A DNA stretch of 64,000 nt. It comes from Chitinophaga ginsengisegetis. GTDB taxonomy: Bacteria > Bacteroidota > Bacteroidia > Chitinophagales > Chitinophagaceae. The stretch's first letter is position 1. Each line of letters begins with the position of its first letter. The notes under the pieces were generated by a model. That model ran no database searches. It saw nothing but the letters and a program-made list of their open reading frames with translations, and was not told the DNA's origin. The stretch is taken from the NCBI RefSeq assembly GCF_900168065.1, contig NZ_FUZZ01000005.1, positions 248,001-312,000 of the forward strand. The letters run 5' to 3'. The position numbers and the translations under genes are program-made. Of this stretch, positions 1-8,721 are shown piece after piece.

Positions 1-1
1 C

Positions 2-796
2 CACCGGGCAGTAGTGGAGGCCGCCGCACCCCGGCATATTCATATCATGGTGGAAAAGCCGCTGGCTACTACGGTGACTGACGCTGTGTATATGGACTCG
101 CTGGCCCGCCGGTACAAAGTACAGCTGCTCACCGATTATGAAACCAGCTGGTATCCTTCCGTAGCCAAAACATTCCAGCTGCTGGAAGACAGCAGCTACG
201 CCGGGAAAGTGAGAAAGGTGACGGTGAATGATGGTCACCAGGGACCAAAAGAAATTGGCTGCGGCCCCGAATTCCTCAACTGGCTCACCGATCCGGTACT
301 GAATGGTGGCGGCGCACTCATGGACTTTGGCTGCTACGGCGCCAATCTCATGACGCATCTCATGAAAAATCGTTTGCCCGTATCCGTTACCGCAGTGGCC
401 CGTCACTTTAAACCGCAGGTATATCCCAAAGTGGAAGATGACGCCACTATCCTGGTGGATTATGGCGATACGCAATGCACCATCCAGGCTTCGTGGAACT
501 GGAGCTTCAGCCGGAAAGACATGGAAGTGTATGGCGATAAAGGATATCTTATTGCCGCCGATAAAAATACCCTTATTCAGCGTAATAACGAACGTTCGCC
601 GGCCATTACGCGCCGTATAACGGCAACGGATATACCGGTATATGAAGATCCGTTCAACTACCTGATCGACGTGCTGAGTGGTAAAGTAACCATGCCGGCA
701 GACGGGTTGTACGCGCCGGCCAACAATGTAATAGTAGTGCGTATCCTGGCTGCTGCCCGCGAATCTGTCCGTACAGGCAAGGCCGTTAAGTTCTGA
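2..796 (+). CDS. Gfo/Idh/MocA family oxidoreductase, C-terminal part
   Basis: The reading frame is open to the left edge, so the N-terminal Rossmann fold and the true start lie outside the window. The visible part starts inside the nucleotide-binding domain and carries the EKPLA motif typical of Gfo/Idh/MocA dehydrogenases. It continues through the C-terminal alpha/beta domain, which contains GGGALMDFGCYG, the usual substrate-domain motif in this superfamily. Members oxidise or reduce sugars or related cyclic alcohols with NAD(P). The substrate cannot be told from sequence. It ends with TGA and is followed by a strong hairpin, so it is probably the last gene of its unit. Confidence 0.88.
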   Translation, partial: HRAVVEAAAPRHIHIMVEKPLATTVTDAVYMDSLARRYKVQLLTDYETSWYPSVAKTFQLLEDSSYAGKVRKVTVNDGHQGPKEIGCGPEFLNWLTDPVLNGGGALMDFGCYGANLMTHLMKNRLPVSVTAVARHFKPQVYPKVEDDATILVDYGDTQCTIQASWNWSFSRKDMEVYGDKGYLIAADKNTLIQRNNERSPAITRRITATDIPVYEDPFNYLIDVLSGKVTMPADGLYAPANNVIVVRILAAARESVRTGKAVKF

Positions 797-806
797 TAAA
801 AAACAA

Positions 807-831
807 GGGTGTATCAACGGTTGATACACCC
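807..831. terminator. intergenic hairpin after oxidoreductase
   Basis: An 11-bp perfect stem (GGGTGTATCAA / TTGATACACCC) with a 3-nt loop lies between the plus-strand oxidoreductase and the minus-strand TolC gene. It can serve convergent transcripts from both sides. The A-run just upstream on the plus strand gives a U-run for the minus-strand transcript. Confidence 0.7.
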
Positions 832-883
832 TCTTGCTGCTGTTAATCCATATGCCTGTCGTTGAAACTTACTCCTGCCTGTT

Positions 884-2206
884 TTACCAGGCGCCTGTTG
901 CCTTGTTATAATTTATTTGCGCCATCAGGTAATCGTACTGTGCTTTGATATATTGCTGTTCCGCTGTACTGATAGATCTTTCCGTTTCCAGTAAATTATT
1001 ATAGGCGAAGCTGCCTACTGCAAATTCCTGTTGTTGCTGCCGGTATATTTTTTCAGACAGATCGTAGTTCTTCCTGGTGGTTTGCATATTCAGCAGTGCA
1101 TTGTTTAGCTCTGTTCCTGCCTGCAATACATCATACCGGACATCGGCTGTTTTTTGCTGTAGCTGGGCCGTAGTTTGTTGCGTTTTAAGCTGGTAGTTTT
1201 TAATCTGGTGCTGATTTTTGATATTCCCTGAAATGGGAACACTTATTTTGAGCGCAGCATAACTAAAAGGACTCCACCATTCGCCCTGGGTGTATTTAAA
1301 ATCGTTGTATAAATACTGCTGCGAATAGTTAGCCATTACCGATACCGTTGGAATTGAATATTGACGGGCCTTACGTAGCTGTAGCTGATCATCCTGCTGT
1401 TGCAATTTCAACTGTTTGATCTCTGTTCTGTTTTGATAATTTTCGGAAGATAAGGGTACGGCAGCGGTACCGCCACCAAGTGTATCCGTTAACGTGATAT
1501 CTCCTGATCCGGGCATATTCAGCTGGTACTTCAAACCATTTACGGCCAGTACATAGTTTTGCCTGGCGGTAGTGGTGGTGATCTTTGCATTATCATAATC
1601 CAGTTGCGCCCGGAGGTAGTCGGTTTCAATAAGGGCACCTTGTTTGTATTTGCCTGCTGCCAGTGTATAATATTCGTGGAACCGTTGCTCGTCACGGACA
1701 GCAATGGTTTGCTGCAAATCCTTTAATAGTACGTTGTAATAGGCCGTAGCAATCTGAACTTTGATATTGATTTCATCAGCCCTGTTTTTCTCCTGCTGTA
1801 ATGCGAGGTTATTCCGCGCTATTTTTATGTCCGTATGGAGAGTGGGTTGCAGTATGGGTTGATCCAGCTCAATACCCAGTATCGTAGCGTTTTTGGCGCC
1901 GAGTGCCAGCAGTTCTGCCTTATCGAGGCCGCCAAAGCCTGGTGGCACAAAGGTGGCCTGTAGTTGCGTATTGTAACGGACGTTTCCTTCGGCATGAATA
2001 TCGGGCAACCATTCCTGCCGGCTTTTCTTCAGGGCATTATCTGCAATGGTAATATTGTATTTGTTGGCCTGCATGTCGTAGCGGTTGGCTAAACCCATAT
2101 CGAGGGCCTGTTGCAGGCTGAGTTTAAGCGGCGCTGCATTTTGTGCTCCCACGCCGGCGGGTATGCAGCAAAGTATAATCAGGAAAAGGCGTTTCATGTA
2201 TTTCAT
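884..2206 (-). CDS. TolC family outer membrane efflux protein
   Basis: This 440-residue protein has a signal peptide (about residues 1-21, ending VGAQ) followed by two outer-membrane-efflux repeats rich in long amphipathic helices. The region after the signal (LSLQQALDMGLANRYDMQ) is the classic start of the TolC/OEP fold. It would form the outer-membrane channel of the exporter encoded just upstream. It is the last gene of the HlyD-MFS-TolC operon and begins 11 nt after the MFS stop. An alternative start three codons later (MKRLF) is equally plausible. The substrate is unknown. Confidence 0.92.
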   Translation of the reverse strand: MKYMKRLFLIILCCIPAGVGAQNAAPLKLSLQQALDMGLANRYDMQANKYNITIADNALKKSRQEWLPDIHAEGNVRYNTQLQATFVPPGFGGLDKAELLALGAKNATILGIELDQPILQPTLHTDIKIARNNLALQQEKNRADEINIKVQIATAYYNVLLKDLQQTIAVRDEQRFHEYYTLAAGKYKQGALIETDYLRAQLDYDNAKITTTTARQNYVLAVNGLKYQLNMPGSGDITLTDTLGGGTAAVPLSSENYQNRTEIKQLKLQQQDDQLQLRKARQYSIPTVSVMANYSQQYLYNDFKYTQGEWWSPFSYAALKISVPISGNIKNQHQIKNYQLKTQQTTAQLQQKTADVRYDVLQAGTELNNALLNMQTTRKNYDLSEKIYRQQQQEFAVGSFAYNNLLETERSISTAEQQYIKAQYDYLMAQINYNKATGAW

Positions 2207-2217
2207 TTTTACATTGA

Positions 2218-3795
2218 TTAATGGGCATCTGTCATCACTACCGGGGCAGCCGTTTCCTTGTACCGGATCATTAAGATGAGCGGTACTGCCAGCAGCATGA
2301 TAAGCGCTACGATCATGAAGCCATGATTGTAACTTACCAGCAGCGCTTGTTTGTTGAGTGCTGCATCCGTGAGTTGCCAGGCCAGTTGTGATGACTCATC
2401 CGGTCCGTAGCCATTGGCGGCCATGCTTTGAGTGATCCCGTTCACGTAATCTGTGCTCACCGGGTTGTATGGATTGATGAAGGGGATCATGTTATTGCGT
2501 ACATACGCATTTTCATGACTGAGATAGATATTCAGCAAAGCCACGCCCAGCGCGCCGCCCAGCTGCCGCAGCATATTTGATAAGCCTACAGCCTGCGCGA
2601 GGTCTTTACCGGTAAGACCGGCGGTGGCCAGTCCCAGCACGGGCATTACCATCAGGATAGCGCCTACGCCCCGTATCATAAAGGGCCAGAAGAAATCGCC
2701 GGCGTTGGAATCCGGTGAGGAAAAAGATAACATCACCAGGTAGATGCTGGTAAGCGCCAGCCCGGTAAGGATAATGACCTTCGGATTCACGCCTTTCTCC
2801 AGAGTTTTTTTTGTAATCACCATTCCCACTACGGTTACCAGCATGCCCGGAATCATGAAGGCGCCTGTTTGGGTGGCGGTCCATCCCAGCGAGACCTGTA
2901 CAAACAAAGGGAAAATGAAGAGGGTGCCGGTCATGATAATGCCTACAATCAGGTTCATGAGACTTCCCATCGCCAGGTTGAAGTTGCGGTATAACCGGAG
3001 GTTTACCGCAGGCTCACTGGTATTGAGTTCCCGGATCACAAACAGGATCAGGCCAATAACAGCCAGGATAAAAAAGAAGGTGATATCATTGCTGGAAAAC
3101 CAGTCGGCGGTGGTGCCTTCTTCCAGGATATACTGGAGGGAGCCGATCCCAATAGCGAGGAATACAATCCCCAGCACATCTATCTTCGGTTTTACAATTC
3201 CCGGCAGGTCAGCTACAAACTTCCAGGAGAGGAAGGCGGCCACTACGCCTATTGGCACGTTCAGGAAGAAGATCCAGTGCCAGGAGGAATTATCCGTGAT
3301 ATAGCCACCCAGTATCGGCCCGAAGGAAGGACCCAGTATGATGCCCAGCCCGAACACCACCAAACCGGTGGTTCTTTCTTCCGGCGGAAAGGCATCCATG
3401 ATGATGCTTTGCGCGGTAGACAGGAGTCCGCCGCCACCGATGCCCTGAACAAAGCGCCACGCTACCAGCATCCAGAGGCTATCGGAGCAGCCACACATAA
3501 ATGAGGAAAAGGTGAAGAGCAGCACAGAACCTGTGAAGTAACGTTTTCTGCCAAACAGGTTGGAGAGCATGCCTGATAACGGAATAACGATCACGTTGGC
3601 GATGCTGTAGGCTGTGATAACCCAGGCTATTTCCGTAGTGGTAGCGCCTATGTTACCGCTGATTTCCCGCAGCGATACATTTACCACGGTGGTATCGATG
3701 AGTTCCAGTATCGCACAGGATACGGCGGTGGCCACTAATATCCATTTGGCCGCCCCGGTGGGGTAGGTGATGGTTGCAGAAGAATCTGGTGTCAT
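2218..3795 (-). CDS. DHA2-type MFS drug efflux permease (EmrB-like)
   Basis: This 525-residue polytopic inner-membrane protein has about 14 hydrophobic segments. Segment 1 contains LIDTTVVNVSL, the DHA2 family signature (D1 motif), and the loop after segment 2 carries the MFS motif A remnant LSNLFGRKRYF (about residues 77-87). It is the proton-driven pump of a tripartite exporter. It sits one base after the HlyD gene and 11 nt before the TolC gene on the same strand, so the three are almost certainly co-transcribed. Exported compounds are probably drug-like or toxic organics, by analogy with EmrAB-TolC. Confidence 0.93.
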   Translation of the reverse strand: MTPDSSATITYPTGAAKWILVATAVSCAILELIDTTVVNVSLREISGNIGATTTEIAWVITAYSIANVIVIPLSGMLSNLFGRKRYFTGSVLLFTFSSFMCGCSDSLWMLVAWRFVQGIGGGGLLSTAQSIIMDAFPPEERTTGLVVFGLGIILGPSFGPILGGYITDNSSWHWIFFLNVPIGVVAAFLSWKFVADLPGIVKPKIDVLGIVFLAIGIGSLQYILEEGTTADWFSSNDITFFFILAVIGLILFVIRELNTSEPAVNLRLYRNFNLAMGSLMNLIVGIIMTGTLFIFPLFVQVSLGWTATQTGAFMIPGMLVTVVGMVITKKTLEKGVNPKVIILTGLALTSIYLVMLSFSSPDSNAGDFFWPFMIRGVGAILMVMPVLGLATAGLTGKDLAQAVGLSNMLRQLGGALGVALLNIYLSHENAYVRNNMIPFINPYNPVSTDYVNGITQSMAANGYGPDESSQLAWQLTDAALNKQALLVSYNHGFMIVALIMLLAVPLILMIRYKETAAPVVMTDAH

Positions 3796-3796
3796 G

Positions 3797-4861
3797 TTAT
3801 TGGATATTAATCTTCACAAAGGCGCTCAAACCGGGAAACAGGCCAATAGCTTTAGTGGCAGGGTGATCCAGGGTGATGCGGATGGGGAAGCGTTGGGTTA
3901 TTTTTATAAAGTTGCCGGTGGCATTATCGGGTGGCAACAGGGAAAACTTAGCGCCCGTAGCGCCGGTAAACGAAGCCACATGGCCGGAGAGGGCTGCGCC
4001 GGGATAGGCGTCCAGCGTTATTTCCACGGGTTGGCCCGTTTTAATTTTATGCAGTTCCGTTTCCTTGAAGTTTGCGGTTACCCACAGGTGCTGGTTGTCG
4101 ATGATGGCGCAGAGTGTTTGGCCGGTGCTGATGTACTGGCCTTCCTTGATCACCCTTTTGGTAACAAAGCCGTCGAACGGTGCGGTCACATACGCATGGC
4201 TCAGTTCTTCCTGTGCCAGTTTCAGTTCGGCCTGGCGTTGTTTCACGAGCGCCTGTGTGGCGGATATCTGCCGGTGTTCTGCGCGCGCCTGTGTTTCAAG
4301 GCCAAAGGAAGTGGTGAGTGTGCTCCTTTCGTGGCTCACTGCTTTTTCATAATCGGCTTTTGCCAGCAGGAGCGTGGTTTTGGCGGCTTCGTGTTGTTCC
4401 TGGGTGGTAGCTTTGATGCGGAGCAGTTCCTCTGAGCGGTCGAAGTCTTTCTGCGCTTTGGCGAGATTAGCAGTAGCGGCAGCGATGGTTTGTTTATCTG
4501 ATGCGGCATTCTGAAGGGAGGCGCTTGCATTCTGACTGCTGGCCAATGCTTTCAGGTCGGCGGCGCTGAGGTTTTGTTCTGCATTTTCAAGCAGGGCCAG
4601 GGCTTGTTGCACTTTCGCCTGGAGGGCAACGGTGTTCATCAGCACCAGCGTATCTCCTTTTTTCACGGGTTGGTTATCTGTAAAACGGATCGCGTCTATA
4701 TAGGCGGTTACGCCGGAACGGATGGTTACAATATCACCGTCGAGTTGTGCATTGTCTGTAGAAGTGAATGCGCCTGACTTCAGCCAGAAGTATATTCCAC
4801 TGCCTGCTGCGGCTATGAGCACCAGTGAGAAGATCAGTAATCTTAATGGCTTCTTTTTCAT
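3797..4861 (-). CDS. HlyD family membrane fusion protein (EmrA-like)
   Basis: This 354-residue periplasmic adaptor has one N-terminal membrane anchor (about residues 7-27). A biotinyl-lipoyl half motif follows, then a long coiled-coil hairpin (about residues 80-210, rich in Ala, Gln and Lys), and then the second lipoyl half and beta-barrel region starting at AYVTAPFDGFVTKRV. It links the MFS pump to the TolC channel. It is first in the operon. Two palindromic TetR-type operator sites lie 25-160 nt upstream of its start codon, pointing to repression by the divergently placed TetR protein (start at 5724, same strand but separate unit). Confidence 0.93.
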   Translation of the reverse strand: MKKKPLRLLIFSLVLIAAAGSGIYFWLKSGAFTSTDNAQLDGDIVTIRSGVTAYIDAIRFTDNQPVKKGDTLVLMNTVALQAKVQQALALLENAEQNLSAADLKALASSQNASASLQNAASDKQTIAAATANLAKAQKDFDRSEELLRIKATTQEQHEAAKTTLLLAKADYEKAVSHERSTLTTSFGLETQARAEHRQISATQALVKQRQAELKLAQEELSHAYVTAPFDGFVTKRVIKEGQYISTGQTLCAIIDNQHLWVTANFKETELHKIKTGQPVEITLDAYPGAALSGHVASFTGATGAKFSLLPPDNATGNFIKITQRFPIRITLDHPATKAIGLFPGLSAFVKINIQ

Positions 4862-4885
4862 AAAATTTTGTTTGTATGTTATTAT

Positions 4886-4905
4886 AAAACCGAACGATCG
4901 GTTTG
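4886..4905. promoter_or_regulatory. TetR operator, site 1 (efflux operon)
   Basis: The core AAACCGAACGATCGGTTT is an 18-bp palindrome with two internal mismatches, located 25 nt upstream of the HlyD start. It matches two further sites at 5001-5020 and 5726-5745 (shared pattern AAnnCCGAnCnnTnGGTnTG). It is the most symmetric of the three and is placed to repress the efflux operon. Confidence 0.72.
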
Positions 4906-5000
4906 TTTTATAGATGAGAGATGAGTTTGTTTTTTATGAGATGAATTTGTTTTTGTTTTAAGAAATGGGTTTTATGGGATTAGCTTGTTGGCTGTAATCT

Positions 5001-5020
5001 AATCCCGACCAGTCGGTATG
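5001..5020. promoter_or_regulatory. TetR operator, site 2 (efflux operon upstream)
   Basis: AATCCCGACCAGTCGGTATG lies 140 nt upstream of the HlyD start and 99 nt after the stop of the TetR gene. Its inner core CCGAC-CA-GTCGG is a perfect palindrome, and the whole 20-mer aligns with the other two sites. It may be a distal or auxiliary site for the efflux operon. Confidence 0.6.
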
Positions 5021-5118
5021 TTCTGCTGTTTAAAAAAAGCGTGCTGTTATGCACGCAGTTGGAAAGGTATAAATCGTTTTAAAGCATATAAAGATATTCA
5101 GGTGTGCCATACCTGCAA

Positions 5119-5724
5119 CTATGGTTTCAGCGTAGTATACAAGCCATCCCACAGCACCTGTAATTCCTTCTTTGTTTTATCAAGGGTATCGGCTATGATG
5201 TAGTTGATCCCCATACCATCCCCGCTGAAAATAAATAGCCTGGCAATGGTGGCGTCGGCCATAGCAGATTTAATTTCGCCTTTCTTTTTCGCCGTTTTTA
5301 TTATTTCTACCCACGACCGGAGCTCTTCTTTCTGCCGCTCCAGCAGGTGAGCCTTGAAATCAGGCAGTATTTTCAGGGCGTCAAAAATGAGCAGGTAGTG
5401 ATTGGAGTTGAAAGCGTTCCCATCATTGGCGCCAAGCACATATTTAGCCACTTTCATCTGTTTGCCAACATGGTTCAGGTAATCATGATAGAACTCCCGC
5501 AGGGAATTTTGGGAGAAAGAGTTATAATCCACGGACATAATGTCTCCATAAAAAAAACGGATCACTTCCTCAAACACCTGTTCCTTACTGCTGAAATAAT
5601 GATAGAAGGCTCCTTTAGACATGCCCGTTTCCGTAACTATCTCTTTCATGGTAACCTCCTTAAAGCTCTTTTGCAGGAACAGCTTCAGGGACGTATTTAA
5701 TATTAATTCTCTTGAGTCATTCAT
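5119..5724 (-). CDS. TetR/AcrR family repressor of efflux operon
   Basis: The N-terminal helix-turn-helix is typical of the family: MKEIVTETGMSKGAFYHYF, followed by KEQVFEE. A helical ligand-binding domain follows. I choose the ATG at 5724 (MNDSRELILN, 201 residues). A longer in-frame start at 5775 would place the operator and promoter-like boxes inside the coding sequence. The gene lies directly upstream of the efflux operon on the same strand, and operator copies sit both before it and before HlyD. It is therefore probably an autoregulated local repressor released by an efflux substrate. Confidence 0.9.
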   Translation of the reverse strand: MNDSRELILNTSLKLFLQKSFKEVTMKEIVTETGMSKGAFYHYFSSKEQVFEEVIRFFYGDIMSVDYNSFSQNSLREFYHDYLNHVGKQMKVAKYVLGANDGNAFNSNHYLLIFDALKILPDFKAHLLERQKEELRSWVEIIKTAKKKGEIKSAMADATIARLFIFSGDGMGINYIIADTLDKTKKELQVLWDGLYTTLKP

Positions 5725-5725
5725 A

Positions 5726-5776
5726 AAAACCGACCATTTGGTATGTAAAAGTAGATGTTTTTTTATTTTCTCCAAA
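5726..5776 (-). promoter_or_regulatory. TetR gene promoter with operator site 3
   Basis: Read on the minus strand there is a TTTG -33 element (5776-5773), a 19-nt spacer, and a -7 element TACTTTTA (5753-5746), close to the Bacteroidota TAnnTTTG consensus. The operator AAAACCGACCATTTGGTATG (5726-5745, written as plus strand) follows at once and would cover the transcription start. The leader before the ATG at 5724 would be very short. Confidence 0.6.
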
Positions 5777-5848
5777 AAAATATTAATCTCCTGGGGAAGT
5801 AGGGAAACAGGTTTTCAATTATATTGTGCCTTCAATAATTAACCACCC

Positions 5849-6658
5849 ATGAAATCTGTTGTTAACTACTTTAACCTCATCGGAGAATTTACCAACCCCG
5901 GAAAATTTATGTGGGGAGCCTTTTTAACCGGTCTCACTGCTTTTATAATCGCTGTAGTATTAGTGATCTTATTGCGGAAATTTATACTGGTACCCCGTTC
6001 CGGGAAGATACTCCGCTTTATTGCCTGGTGCTGGTTTTTCGTATTGCCGCTGCTGGCAGGGTTCTTTGCGTTTAAATGGGGCTTTTTTAATAGTCTCCGT
6101 AAAGATATAAAAACGCATGCAGACGTATACTCAAAGCATGTACCGGCAGGATTTGATCAACAAGCCTCTTCAGCAATTCAATCCCTGTTCCGCCAGCCGG
6201 ATGGCCGCCCAACCGACGTATCAAAGCTTTCCACCAACCAGCTCATTGATACTGCGGGCACGCTGATCTATAACGTATACGGCACTACGCTGGAACAGCA
6301 GGCCGCTCAGGATGGCGTACGGGGCAAACTAGCCGCCTTTATGCTGCGTACCACCAAAGGTGCAGGCATCGCCTATACCATCAAAAAATATATCCGCAAA
6401 ATGCTCTCGGAAAAAATTGGTCTTGAAGAGGGTGTCAGCGCGGATCTCATGGAAACAAAGATTACCGCCATCATCAATGGTGGCCTGTTTATCAATATCG
6501 CCCTTATCCAGGTTGATCACTTCCTGAAAGGATTACAAAAAGGTGTATTGATCACCTTCCTGCTTATCCTCGCCATACCCTGCCTGGAAATAGGGATCGC
6601 GCATTACCTGCACCGTAAAAAGCTCAAAGCGGCAACGCCGCAACCGGCAGGCGTGTAA
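5849..6658 (+). CDS. hypothetical inner membrane protein
   Basis: I do not recognise a named family for this 269-residue protein. It has two N-terminal membrane segments (about residues 20-45 and 57-80), a soluble, mostly helical middle of about 140 residues, and a third membrane segment near the C-terminus (about 224-247) before a basic tail (HRKKLKAA). The middle contains repeated Gln/Ala-rich stretches but no catalytic motif I can name. It stands alone and is divergent from the TetR gene, with a strong hairpin just after its stop. Confidence 0.75.
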   Translation: MKSVVNYFNLIGEFTNPGKFMWGAFLTGLTAFIIAVVLVILLRKFILVPRSGKILRFIAWCWFFVLPLLAGFFAFKWGFFNSLRKDIKTHADVYSKHVPAGFDQQASSAIQSLFRQPDGRPTDVSKLSTNQLIDTAGTLIYNVYGTTLEQQAAQDGVRGKLAAFMLRTTKGAGIAYTIKKYIRKMLSEKIGLEEGVSADLMETKITAIINGGLFINIALIQVDHFLKGLQKGVLITFLLILAIPCLEIGIAHYLHRKKLKAATPQPAGV

Positions 6659-6665
6659 ATACCGT

Positions 6666-6707
6666 GGTTGTCTTTCTCCCGGCGAAGCTGAAAGGAGAAA
6701 GACAACC
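6666..6707 (+). terminator. hairpin after 5849-6658 gene
   Basis: A 14-bp perfect stem (GGTTGTCTTTCTCC / GGAGAAAGACAACC) with a 14-nt loop starts 8 nt after the stop codon. No long T-run follows directly, only an AT-rich stretch, so its strength as a terminator is uncertain. Similar GTCTTTC stems recur at 38107-38143. Confidence 0.55.
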
Positions 6708-6867
6708 GCCCTTAAATAATATTTACCTGCCATATGCAACCTCGTGCCTTTCAATTATATTGAATTTTTTCTACGCCTGCGATCTTTTTAGCCGGAAGAA
6801 ATCGTAACTTAACTATACAGTAAAACAGGATAGGCGTGAACGTTATTCCAGATGAAAAACTGATATT

Positions 6868-7353
6868 ATGAGATTTAACTGTTTCTATATCATTTTCCTC
6901 AGCATAGGCATTCTTTTTTCCGGTATCAGCTCCATAGCACAAACCCCTTCATTCAACGATACTTATCAGCAGCTAAGCCGGTTTATGGATTCTGCCCTTG
7001 TCCCCATGAAAGGTGGCGCTACCAGTCTTGCTTTCTCCATAAAAGCAGAAATCGATCACGGCGTTATCACCAAGCTGGATTGCTCCACCAACCTGGCCGG
7101 TAACCTGAAACCACGCCTCTTCAGGCTGGAAGAACTGGATATTAAATGGAATAAATTTACCGGGAAAAGTGGTAAGTATCATGTGATCATCCCGGTGTAT
7201 TTTATTGTAGAACACAGCACGGGTAAAATACAACTCAACTCCAAAACGGAGTTTACTAATGGTTTCTATTTTGATGACGGCGACCTGTTCGATAACAAAC
7301 CCCTGAATAACTATTACTTCCTAAAGCCCATCTACCTGCAGCGCTACCTCTGA
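6868..7353 (+). CDS. hypothetical secreted protein
   Basis: This 161-residue protein has a clear Sec signal peptide (about residues 1-25, ending SSIAQ). The mature part is predicted to be beta-rich and carries no motif I recognise. Its 3' end overlaps the 3' end of the minus-strand AraC-type gene by 33 bp (7321-7353), a convergent overlap that could couple their expression. Confidence 0.65.
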   Translation: MRFNCFYIIFLSIGILFSGISSIAQTPSFNDTYQQLSRFMDSALVPMKGGATSLAFSIKAEIDHGVITKLDCSTNLAGNLKPRLFRLEELDIKWNKFTGKSGKYHVIIPVYFIVEHSTGKIQLNSKTEFTNGFYFDDGDLFDNKPLNNYYFLKPIYLQRYL

Positions 7354-7731
7354 GGCAGCCGCATGCTGCAGCCTGTATTGAGAAGGCGTAACCCCTTCAA
7401 ACCGTTTGAAAAATTTGGTAAAGTTGGAATTGTCGAACGTGAGTTTCGTGGCAATATCTGTTACCGTAAGCAATGGATTTTGTAACATCTTCCTTGCTTC
7501 TTCCATTAATCTCATTTCAAAAAAATAACATGGCGCATGACCTGTGTGCAGCTTAATGGTATTGCTGAGATGCACCGGGTGAATATACAACTGGCGGGCA
7601 AAGTCTTTGATATGATACATCTGGTCTAGGCTGCCGTCCATCACCTGGTCGATGTGTTCATTCACCGCAGCAATAAAGTCGGCAGTAATTGCTGCTTTCC
7701 TGGTCTGATATTTCTGAGGAAGTACGGGCAT
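7321..7731 (-). CDS. short AraC-type DNA-binding protein
   Basis: At 136 residues this is little more than the AraC/XylS DNA-binding domain. A first helix-turn-helix (YHIKDFARQLYIHPVHLSNT) is followed by a second (VTDIATKLTFDNSNFTKFFK) and the closing FKRFEGVTPSQYR signature. The N-terminal 35 residues are too short for a sensory domain. Such stand-alone domains either act constitutively or are activated by abundance. It converges on and overlaps the secreted-protein gene. Confidence 0.85.
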   Translation of the reverse strand: MPVLPQKYQTRKAAITADFIAAVNEHIDQVMDGSLDQMYHIKDFARQLYIHPVHLSNTIKLHTGHAPCYFFEMRLMEEARKMLQNPLLTVTDIATKLTFDNSNFTKFFKRFEGVTPSQYRLQHAAASEVALQVDGL

Positions 7732-7854
7732 GGCATTTTATATCTTACCTAAAGATACTAAATCATGTTATCATGTAACCCGTTAAAACCACTTTAACAT
7801 TTCTGAAAGGTTACCTTTTCTGCGTGATCTGTATAAAGGTTAAATTCTCCTGTT

Positions 7855-8721
7855 ATGCGCCTTTCACTCTATTACCTGGGTATACCCCTGCTGGCTCTGT
7901 GTGCCTGCCAGGGTGGTATGAACAAAGAAATGAGAGACTATGCAGCCACTGCTGATTCCACGTCTTTCTCCAACGACATCACAAAACTTAATTCCGCTTC
8001 CCGCAAAAGAGTAAAATCCGCCGACGTGCGATGCCGCGTCAGTAACGTGTTTCAGGCTACCTCCCGCATGGAGCAACTGGTAACACGCCTCGGTGGAATT
8101 GTAGTGGAAAGCAATCTGCAAAACGAATCCGTACAACACTTCCGCGTGCCTTATTCCGCCGACTCAGTGAAGGATGTTCAGCTGTACACACCCACTGCGA
8201 ACCTCACCCTGAAGGTACCAGTAGAGCATCTCGACTCAGTGGTGTATTCCCTCACGGCCACGGCAGGATATATTGATTACCGCGTGGTAAAAGATCAGGA
8301 CATGACCCTGAAATACCTGGCCAATGCGTTAAAGAATGAACACCAGGAAAAACAGGAAGCACAGCTGAGTAAAGTTACGCCCGCAAAGAAAGGCACCACG
8401 CTGGATGTGGTGGAGTACAAAGATCAGAAAGCAGATATGGCTATCGACCGGCAAATGGATAACCTCGTGATCCTCGACGATGTAGCTTATTCCACTTTTA
8501 CAGTGCAGTTGTTCCAGCCACAGGTAACAGATGAACAGGTGGTCATTAACCCCGACCGTGTAACCCGCGCCGGCTTTGGCACAGAGCTGCTGGTAGCCCT
8601 GCGTAACGGCGCTGAAATTTTCCGCAACATTCTCCTTTTCTTTATTCAGCTGTGGCCTTTCCTGCTGGCAGGCGCATTGGGCTGGCTGGCTTACCGGAAA
8701 TTATTACTACGTAAGAATTAA
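7855..8721 (+). CDS. DUF4349 domain lipoprotein
   Basis: This 288-residue protein has a lipoprotein-type signal (LLALCACQGG). The DUF4349 region (about residues 45-260) includes the family's RKRVKSADVRCRV start, a conserved two-lobed beta domain and an intervening helical coil. A C-terminal membrane helix (about residues 256-280) precedes a basic end. Family members are envelope-associated, and their biochemical role is unknown. The gene overlaps the stop of the convergent alpha/beta hydrolase by 4 bp. Confidence 0.85.
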   Translation: MRLSLYYLGIPLLALCACQGGMNKEMRDYAATADSTSFSNDITKLNSASRKRVKSADVRCRVSNVFQATSRMEQLVTRLGGIVVESNLQNESVQHFRVPYSADSVKDVQLYTPTANLTLKVPVEHLDSVVYSLTATAGYIDYRVVKDQDMTLKYLANALKNEHQEKQEAQLSKVTPAKKGTTLDVVEYKDQKADMAIDRQMDNLVILDDVAYSTFTVQLFQPQVTDEQVVINPDRVTRAGFGTELLVALRNGAEIFRNILLFFIQLWPFLLAGALGWLAYRKLLLRKN

